The translations under genes and the position numbers were made by a program. From Actinomycetota bacterium (GTDB lineage Bacteria > Actinomycetota > Acidimicrobiia > Acidimicrobiales > Acidimicrobilacustridaceae), in NCBI GenBank assembly GCA_016185305.1, contig JACPNV010000073.1:1-45818 (forward strand): a DNA stretch of 45,818 nt, in the 5' to 3' direction. The notes below the pieces were generated by a model, which was given only the letters and a program-made list of their open reading frames with translations, searched no databases and had not been told where the DNA came from. This document shows positions 40,585 through 45,818 of the stretch, one piece after another. The number at the start of each line of letters is the position of its first letter. The first letter of the stretch is position 1.

Positions 40585-42924
40585 GTGGTGGACAAGGTCA
40601 GCGCGAGACGGCCGGTCATGGTCTTGGTCGTGGCGGCCACGCTCGCCGGCGTGCTCGGCGTTGCCGCAGTCCCTACTGCGGCCCAGCTCGCGGACGCCGG
40701 CGCGCCCGCGGTCGGCTTCAACTCGTTCCATGCCCTCGACCCGGCCCGCCTCCTCGACACGCGCCCCGGGTTCACGACGGTCGATGACGACTTCGCGCCG
40801 CAGCGCCCGATCGGCGCGGGCGAGACGCTGGTGCTCGACTCGTTGGGCCGCGGCGGCATCCCCCAGAGCGGCGTGTCGGCCATCGCCATCAACGTGACCG
40901 CGGTTTCGCCGACGGAGGCCACCCATCTCACCGTCTACCCCACCGGCGCCGCCGCACCCAACACCTCGAACGTGAACGCGCCACCGGGCCGGGTGACGCC
41001 CAACTTCGCCATCACCAAGCTCGGCACCGGCGGGCGCATCTCGATCTTCAACAAGTCCGGCACCACCGACGTCCTCGTCGACGTGACAGGTTGGTTCGCG
41101 ACCGGCGGCGACTACGCCCCCGTCGATCCGGCGCGGCTCGCCGACACGCGATCGGGGTTCGCCACCATCGACGCGCAGTTTGCCGGAACGGGCCCGGCCG
41201 GGCCGCAGGGGGTCTTCAACCTCGGCGTGCTCGGTCGCGGCGGCGTGCCCGCCAGCAACGTGTCGGCCGTGGTCATCAACGTGATCGCGGTAGGCCCCAC
41301 CGACGACACCAATCTCACCGTGTATCCCAACGGATCGAACCGGCCAGACACCTCCAACGTCAACGCGTCCGCAGGGCAGATCGTGCCGAACCTCGTCCTG
41401 GCGAAGGTCGGCGCCGACGGCACCATCAACATCTACAACAACTCGGGCGCCACCGAACTGGTCGTCGACGTCACCGGCTGGTTCCCGACCGGAAGCGAGT
41501 ACACGAGTCTCGATCCGGCGCGCCTGGCCGACACTCGCCCGGGCTTCACCACGACTGACGGCCAGTTCGCCGGTGCCGGTCCCGTCGCCGGGCAGGGCAC
41601 GCTCACGCTGCAGGCGGCGGGGCGGGGCGGTGTGCCGGCCGCCGGGGTCGCCGCGGTCGCGCTGAACATCACCGCCACCGGGCCGACCGCGACGAGCCAC
41701 CTCACCGCCTACCCGGCGGGCACGACCAAGCCGACGGCATCGAACCTGAACTTCGGCCCCGGCGCCACCGTCGCCAACTTCGCGATCGTCAGGCTCGGCG
41801 CCGGTGGGCAGATCAACATCTACAACAACTCGGGCAGCACCCACCTGATCGTCGATGTGGCCGGTTGGTTCCCCGTGACCGGCGACGAGCCGCCGTCGTT
41901 CACGGTCAGCCCGGTGATGTCGGGCCTCTCGCGCCCGTGGGACATCGCCTTCACGCCGGAGCCGGTCCTGCTGTTCACCGAGCGCCAGGGAACCATCAAC
42001 GCCATCGTGGGCGGACAGCGCCGCGTGCTCGCCCAGCCGTCAGACGTGCTGGCGCTGGGGGAAGGCGGGATGATGGGCATCGCCGTCGACCCGCTCTTCG
42101 CGTCGAACCGGTTCATCTACACGTGCATGTCCCAAGCGGTCGACGGGGTCATGCACGACACGCACATCGTGCGCTGGCGGTTGAACGAGGGCTACGACGG
42201 GCTCACCGATCGCACCGACATCCTGACCGGCATCCAGACGACGCCCGTGGTCGCGCCGGGCGGTTGGACCATCCACGCCGGCTGCCGGACGAGGTTCGGT
42301 CCTGACGGCTACCTCTGGGTCACGGTCGGCGACGCCGGTGAGCCGATGGTCCCCCAGGACAAGCAGTCGCTGGCGGGCAAGGTGCTGCGCATCGACCGCG
42401 ACGGCAACGGTGCGCCGGGCAACCCCGGCGGAGACCTCCGCCCAGAGATCTACACGTTCGGCCACCGCAACCCGCAGGGCATCGCCTTCCGGCCTTCCGA
42501 CGGCCAGGCGTTCTCGGTCGAGCACGGTCCCACGGCCGACGACGAGGTCAACAAGCTCGTGGCGGGGGGCAACTACGGCTGGGACGAGACGAACTACGAC
42601 ACCGGCCCCATGACCGACAAGGTCAAGTACCCCGACGCCATCGATGCCGTATGGTCGAGCGGGTTCCCCACCATCGCCCCCTCGGGCGCCGACTTCTTGT
42701 TCGGCCCGCAGTGGAAGGGGTGGGACGGCGCCCTGGCGGTCGCAGTCCTGAAGGGCCAGCAGGTGCGGCTGTTCAAGCTGAACCCCGACGGGTCGCGCAA
42801 CACCGACATGATGACGCTGACCGGCCTCGGCCGGCTGCGGGTGGCCGTGCAAGGACCCGACGGCGACCTCTACCTCGCCCAGGACGAATCACCCGGCAGC
42901 ATCCTCCGCGTCCACCCGAGTTGA
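40585..42924 (+). CDS. Secreted protein: three 129-residue repeats plus glucose/sorbosone dehydrogenase propeller
   Basis: A 779-residue exported protein. A signal peptide (RRPVMVLVVAATLAGVLGVA) is followed by three repeats (residues 51-437), each running from DPARLxDTRxGF through GRGGxP, a TSNVN- or ASNLN-type stretch and a NxSG stretch to VDVxGWF. From about 438 on is a glucose/sorbosone dehydrogenase (PF07995-type) beta-propeller: GLSRPWDIAFTPEPVLLFTE, GGMMGIAVDPLFASNRFIYT, FGPDGYLWVTVGDAGEP, AGKVLRIDRDGNGAPG, TFGHRNPQGIAFRP and GGNYGWDE. Such propellers may bind PQQ and oxidise sugars outside the cell; the repeats may anchor it to the surface. GTG 40585 and GTG 40588 are adjacent candidate starts behind GGGGAG. 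Confidence 0.9.
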   Translation: MVDKVSARRPVMVLVVAATLAGVLGVAAVPTAAQLADAGAPAVGFNSFHALDPARLLDTRPGFTTVDDDFAPQRPIGAGETLVLDSLGRGGIPQSGVSAIAINVTAVSPTEATHLTVYPTGAAAPNTSNVNAPPGRVTPNFAITKLGTGGRISIFNKSGTTDVLVDVTGWFATGGDYAPVDPARLADTRSGFATIDAQFAGTGPAGPQGVFNLGVLGRGGVPASNVSAVVINVIAVGPTDDTNLTVYPNGSNRPDTSNVNASAGQIVPNLVLAKVGADGTINIYNNSGATELVVDVTGWFPTGSEYTSLDPARLADTRPGFTTTDGQFAGAGPVAGQGTLTLQAAGRGGVPAAGVAAVALNITATGPTATSHLTAYPAGTTKPTASNLNFGPGATVANFAIVRLGAGGQINIYNNSGSTHLIVDVAGWFPVTGDEPPSFTVSPVMSGLSRPWDIAFTPEPVLLFTERQGTINAIVGGQRRVLAQPSDVLALGEGGMMGIAVDPLFASNRFIYTCMSQAVDGVMHDTHIVRWRLNEGYDGLTDRTDILTGIQTTPVVAPGGWTIHAGCRTRFGPDGYLWVTVGDAGEPMVPQDKQSLAGKVLRIDRDGNGAPGNPGGDLRPEIYTFGHRNPQGIAFRPSDGQAFSVEHGPTADDEVNKLVAGGNYGWDETNYDTGPMTDKVKYPDAIDAVWSSGFPTIAPSGADFLFGPQWKGWDGALAVAVLKGQQVRLFKLNPDGSRNTDMMTLTGLGRLRVAVQGPDGDLYLAQDESPGSILRVHPS
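40735..41895 (+). repeat. Three tandem 387-bp coding repeats
   Basis: Units start at 40735, 41122 and 41509, each exactly 387 bp (129 codons), with no gaps. Each begins at a codon pair for (L/V)D before PAR and ends after the VDVxGWF block and a short linker. Sequence identity is moderate, so the duplication is old, yet the length is fixed, as expected for a folded repeat domain. Confidence 0.85.
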
Positions 42925-42936
42925 TCGACTCCCGCG

Positions 42937-42962
42937 GGTGAAGGGCCGTAGGTGAAGGGCCG
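42937..42962. repeat. Two 12-bp direct repeats after the propeller gene
   Basis: GGTGAAGGGCCG occurs at 42937-42948 and again at 42951-42962, separated by TA. It lies in the 82-base gap between two convergent genes. No function can be assigned. Confidence 0.5.
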
Positions 42963-42983
42963 GGGGCCAAGTCCACGGTGAGA

Positions 42984-43003
42984 CGCCAGCGCGAGATCTG
43001 GCG
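42984..43003. terminator. Possible terminator hairpin between convergent genes
   Basis: CGCCAG (42984-42989) pairs with CTGGCG (42998-43003) across an eight-base loop, just before the typA stop codon on the minus strand and 60 bases after the propeller gene's stop. It is a weak stem without a T-run, proposed from its position alone. Confidence 0.25.
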
Positions 43004-43006
43004 CGG

Positions 43007-44809
43007 CTACCGCTTGAGGCGGCGGCGGTCTTGCTCGCGCAGGACCTGCTTGCGGAGCCGCAGCTTCGTCGGCGTGACCTCGACCAGCTCGTCGTCGGCG
43101 ATCCACTCGATCGCGCTCTCGAGCGTGATCGCTCGCGGCGGGGTGAGCTTGATGGCGTCGTCTTGCGCCGCCGCCCGGATGTTGGTCTTCTGCTTCTCGC
43201 GCGAGATGTTGACGTCCATGTCGCCCGAGCGAGCATTCTCGCCGACGACCATGCCTTCGTAGACCTCTTCACCGGGATGCACGAACAGCTCGCCGCGCTG
43301 CTGCAGGTTGTCCATCGCGTAGGCGGTGCACGTGCCCGATCGGTCAGACAGCATCGCCCCGCCCTTGCGCGTGGGCAGCTCGCCGACCCATGGCGTCCAG
43401 CCCGCATGGTGCTGGTGCATGATCGCGGTGCCGCGGCTGGCCGTCAGCAGTTGCGACCGGAAGCCGATGAGCCCGCGCGCCGGCGCCTCGAAGCTCACGA
43501 TCGTGCGGCCGGTCTCGCCGGCGCGCAGGTCGGTCACGGTGCCCTTGCGTGGCGCCAGCGCTTGGGTGACCGTGCCGACATGCTCGTCGGGGACGTCGAC
43601 CGTGGCCCGCTCGAGCGGCTCGTGCTTGTTCCCGTCGAACTCGCGCACGACGACCTCGGGCCGGCTCACCTGCAGCTCGAAACCCTCGCGGCGCATGCTC
43701 TCGATCAGCACACCGAGCTGAAGCTCGCCGCGTCCCGCGACCTCGATCACGTCGCGCGCCTCGGTCTCGGCCAGCTTGATCGACACGTTGCCGAGGATCT
43801 CGCGCTCGAGCCGGTCGCGGATGTGGCGTGAAGTCAGGTACTTGCCCTCGCGGCCCGCGAGGGGCGAGGTGTTCACGCCGAACGTCATGCGCAGCACCGG
43901 CTCGTCGACGGTGAGGCCCGGCAGCGGCTTGGGGCTGTCGGGGTCGCTGATGGTGTCGCCCACCTCGACCTCGGGAAAGCCGGCCACGACGAACAGGTCA
44001 CCAGCCACGCGCTCGGGCACCTCGACGCGGGAGATTCCCTCGAAGCCCATGAGCGTCGTCAGCTTGCGCTTGATGGCGTCCTCGTCGTTGCAGAGCGCCA
44101 CCTGGGTGCCGGCCCGCAGCGTGCCTTGCACGACACGGCCTATGGCGAGGCGCCCGAGGTAGTCGCTCGCGTCGAGGTTGGTGACGAGTGCCTGCAGCAG
44201 CGCGTCGGCGTCGCCCGTCGACTCGGGGATCGTGTTCACGATGGCCTCGAACAGCGGGGTCAGGTCGGCGTCGTCGCCGGGATACCCCACCCCGCGCACG
44301 GCCCGGCCCTCGCGGGCGATGGCGGAGACGATCTCGAAGTCGATGTGATGGTCGCTCGCATCGAGATCGAGAAACAGCTCGTAGATCTGGTCGAGCACCT
44401 CGTCAGCGCGCGCGTCATGCCGGTCGACCTTGTTGAGCACGACCACCGCGGGAAGGTCGGCGGCGAGCGCCTTGGAGAGCACGTACCGCGTCTGGGGAAG
44501 CGGTCCTTCGGCAGCATCGACGAGCAGCAAGACGCCGTCGACCATCGTCAACGCCCGTTCGACCTCACCGCCGAAGTCGGCGTGGCCAGGCGTGTCGACG
44601 AGGTTGATCCGCGTGTCGCCCCACGTCACCGAGGCTGCCTTGGCCAAGATGGTGATGCCCCGCTCGCGCTCTTGGTCGCCCGAGTCCATGACCCGATCGA
44701 CCACTGCCTCGTGGGCGCGGAACGTTCCGGTGGCCCGAAGCATGGCGTCGACCAGCGTGGTCTTGCCGTGATCGACGTGGGCGACGAGGGCGATCGTTCG
44801 GAGAGACAC
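43007..44809 (-). CDS. typA: Ribosome-associated GTPase TypA/BipA
   Basis: A 600-residue translational GTPase that binds the ribosome, linked in other bacteria to stress and cold growth and to 50S assembly. G1 AHVDHGKT (10-17), G3 DTPGH (72-76) and G4 NKVD (126-129) are intact, and [14 protein letters not shown] covers switch I. EF-G-like domains follow. The TypA-specific C-terminal region is present ([54 protein letters not shown]). GTG 44809 gives [16 protein letters not shown], the usual start. rnd lies 71 bases upstream on the same strand. Confidence 0.96.
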   Translation of the reverse strand: MSLRTIALVAHVDHGKTTLVDAMLRATGTFRAHEAVVDRVMDSGDQERERGITILAKAASVTWGDTRINLVDTPGHADFGGEVERALTMVDGVLLLVDAAEGPLPQTRYVLSKALAADLPAVVVLNKVDRHDARADEVLDQIYELFLDLDASDHHIDFEIVSAIAREGRAVRGVGYPGDDADLTPLFEAIVNTIPESTGDADALLQALVTNLDASDYLGRLAIGRVVQGTLRAGTQVALCNDEDAIKRKLTTLMGFEGISRVEVPERVAGDLFVVAGFPEVEVGDTISDPDSPKPLPGLTVDEPVLRMTFGVNTSPLAGREGKYLTSRHIRDRLEREILGNVSIKLAETEARDVIEVAGRGELQLGVLIESMRREGFELQVSRPEVVVREFDGNKHEPLERATVDVPDEHVGTVTQALAPRKGTVTDLRAGETGRTIVSFEAPARGLIGFRSQLLTASRGTAIMHQHHAGWTPWVGELPTRKGGAMLSDRSGTCTAYAMDNLQQRGELFVHPGEEVYEGMVVGENARSGDMDVNISREKQKTNIRAAAQDDAIKLTPPRAITLESAIEWIADDELVEVTPTKLRLRKQVLREQDRRRLKR

Positions 44810-44880
44810 GGACCGGCCAATCTACCGGGGCGACCGCCCTGTCCGGCAAACGCGGGCCGGCTCAGTCCTGGTGCCGCCCT

Positions 44881-45818
44881 CTACAGAGACCTGCGTGACC
44901 GCTCCTCCAGCACCAACCGTCCCCCTCCCGCGAACGCGAGCGCAGCTTCCCCTTCGACCAGCCTGCGAATGGGTTCTCCGACCAGCGCGGCGCGCCATCC
45001 GCGCGCGAGCCGGGCCGCCGGATCGCCTCGCAACAACGCTTCGAGGTCGTTGCGCGTTGCGAGCAACGAGGTCTCGATCTCCAGATCGCGCGCGAGTTGG
45101 CTCACCCAGGCCGACACCAGGCTGACGGCAGGGCGGAGCTCGCGCTCGAGCTCGCGACCGACGGCGCCGCTGTCGATCGGTGGCGGGTTCTCCTTGCCCG
45201 CCTTCACCGCCTCGAGGACCGCCTTCGCCGCGCCTTCGGACAGCCCTCGCCCTGCCATGCCCCGTATGCGCTTGAGGTCGCCAGGCGCGGACGGGGGTCG
45301 CTGCGCGATTCCTACCACGGCGAGGTCGGGCATGATGTAGCGCACCGGCTGGTCGACCTCGGCGGCGCGGCGCTCGCGCCACGCCGCCACGCTCTGCGCC
45401 ACCGCCCTCGACCGCCCGCGAAGCTGGCGCGCCTCTTTGATGCGGCGCCACGCCTGCTCGGGGTCGCGTGCACCGCGAGCCCGCTGGCGCAGCTGGTCGC
45501 ACTCGTCGCGAGCCCACTCGAGCCGGCCTCGCTCGGCCAGCTCCGCTACGAGCACGTCGTAGGCCTCGAGCAGGTGGGCGACATCGGTGGCGGCGTAGTC
45601 GAGCTGTTCTTTGGAGAGCGGCCGCGCCAGCCAGTCGGTCAAGCGATCGGCCTTCGCGGTACGGATGCTCAAGGTCTTCTCGAGAAGTGCGCCGAGAGAC
45701 GGGCTGGCCATCCCCAAGAAGCCGGCGGCGACCTGCGTGTCGAACAGCTCGCCGGGGATGGCATCGCACGCGTAGGCGAGCACCTCGAGGTCTTGGTCGG
45801 CGGCGTGGGCAACCGTGA
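44881..45818 (-). CDS. rnd: Ribonuclease D, N-terminus beyond window edge
   Basis: A DEDD-type 3'-5' exoribonuclease that matures tRNA and other stable RNA 3' ends. About 311 residues are visible. They start at HAADQDLEVLAYACDAIPG (Exo II region), so the start and the Exo I Asp/Glu motif are missing. FDTQVAAGFLGMASPSLGAL and the Exo III motif LDYAATDVAHLLEAYDVL are intact. An HRDC domain follows (AWRRIKEARQLRGRSRAVAQ), then a second helical domain. The frame stays open through position 45818. Confidence 0.93.
   Translation of the reverse strand, partial: TVAHAADQDLEVLAYACDAIPGELFDTQVAAGFLGMASPSLGALLEKTLSIRTAKADRLTDWLARPLSKEQLDYAATDVAHLLEAYDVLVAELAERGRLEWARDECDQLRQRARGARDPEQAWRRIKEARQLRGRSRAVAQSVAAWRERRAAEVDQPVRYIMPDLAVVGIAQRPPSAPGDLKRIRGMAGRGLSEGAAKAVLEAVKAGKENPPPIDSGAVGRELERELRPAVSLVSAWVSQLARDLEIETSLLATRNDLEALLRGDPAARLARGWRAALVGEPIRRLVEGEAALAFAGGGRLVLEERSRRSL

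Noticed and set aside
40735..41895. Mobile element from long repeats
   Set aside because: The 387-bp units are in-frame coding repeats of one exported protein, with no transposase or terminal repeats.

Overview
The window is a gene-dense, very GC-rich stretch of bacterial chromosome. Gene content and order point to an actinobacterium. The blocks rarA-DUF948-(DUF6167-like)-alaS and hisS / rel-apt-secF-secD-yajC are typical actinobacterial neighbourhoods. queA-tgt beside yajC-secD-secF, glcDEF, and a secreted protein with DPARLLDTR-type repeats fit an uncultured or Acidimicrobiia-like lineage; that finer placement is inference. No tRNA, rRNA, CRISPR array, insertion sequence or prophage was seen. 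No stretch over 300 bases is left without a gene or gene remnant.

Layout. (1) 1-10810 is mostly minus strand: alaS (cut by the left edge), two small membrane proteins, rarA, an amidase, aspS and hisS. Two plus-strand items interrupt it: a decayed membrane-protein gene (2521-3329) and a Pro/Ala-rich anchored protein (5505-6302). (2) 10974-11543 carries two tandem glycine-zipper paralogues. A 14-bp inverted repeat lies in the divergent gap between them and hisS. (3) 11597-23335 is a long minus-strand run: acyl-CoA synthetase, queA, tgt, a hypothetical protein, yajC, secD, secF, apt, rel. It covers queuosine tRNA modification, Sec export accessories, purine salvage and the stringent response. 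(4) 23537-31487 is an envelope-glycan region, partly AT-richer. It holds three multi-pass GT-C-like proteins, a polyprenyl-phosphate-type GT2, a DegT/FdtB-type aminotransferase and a fused N-acetyltransferase/3,4-ketoisomerase. The last two imply a dTDP-3-acetamido-3,6-dideoxyhexose (Fuc3NAc or Qui3NAc). (5) 31605-36311: a long LOG-family protein, then glcD-glcE-glcF (glycolate oxidase) with overlapping start/stop codons. glcD appears to carry a one-base homopolymer frameshift near its 5' end. (6) 36348-39569: a Cys-rich hypothetical protein; a two-gene module of a McrB-type AAA+ ATPase and a partner with a DUF2357-like feature; a small acidic protein. (7) 39621-42924: an ECF sigma factor with a C-terminal zinc-finger-like tail, divergent from a secreted protein with three exact 129-residue repeats and a glucose/sorbosone-dehydrogenase propeller. 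(8) 43007-45818: typA and rnd (cut by the right edge).

Most worth following up are the McrB-like module (37187-39172), the fused sugar enzyme in its glycan island, the ECF sigma / repeat-propeller pair, and the two places where coding frames are broken (2521-3329 and 36229-36232).
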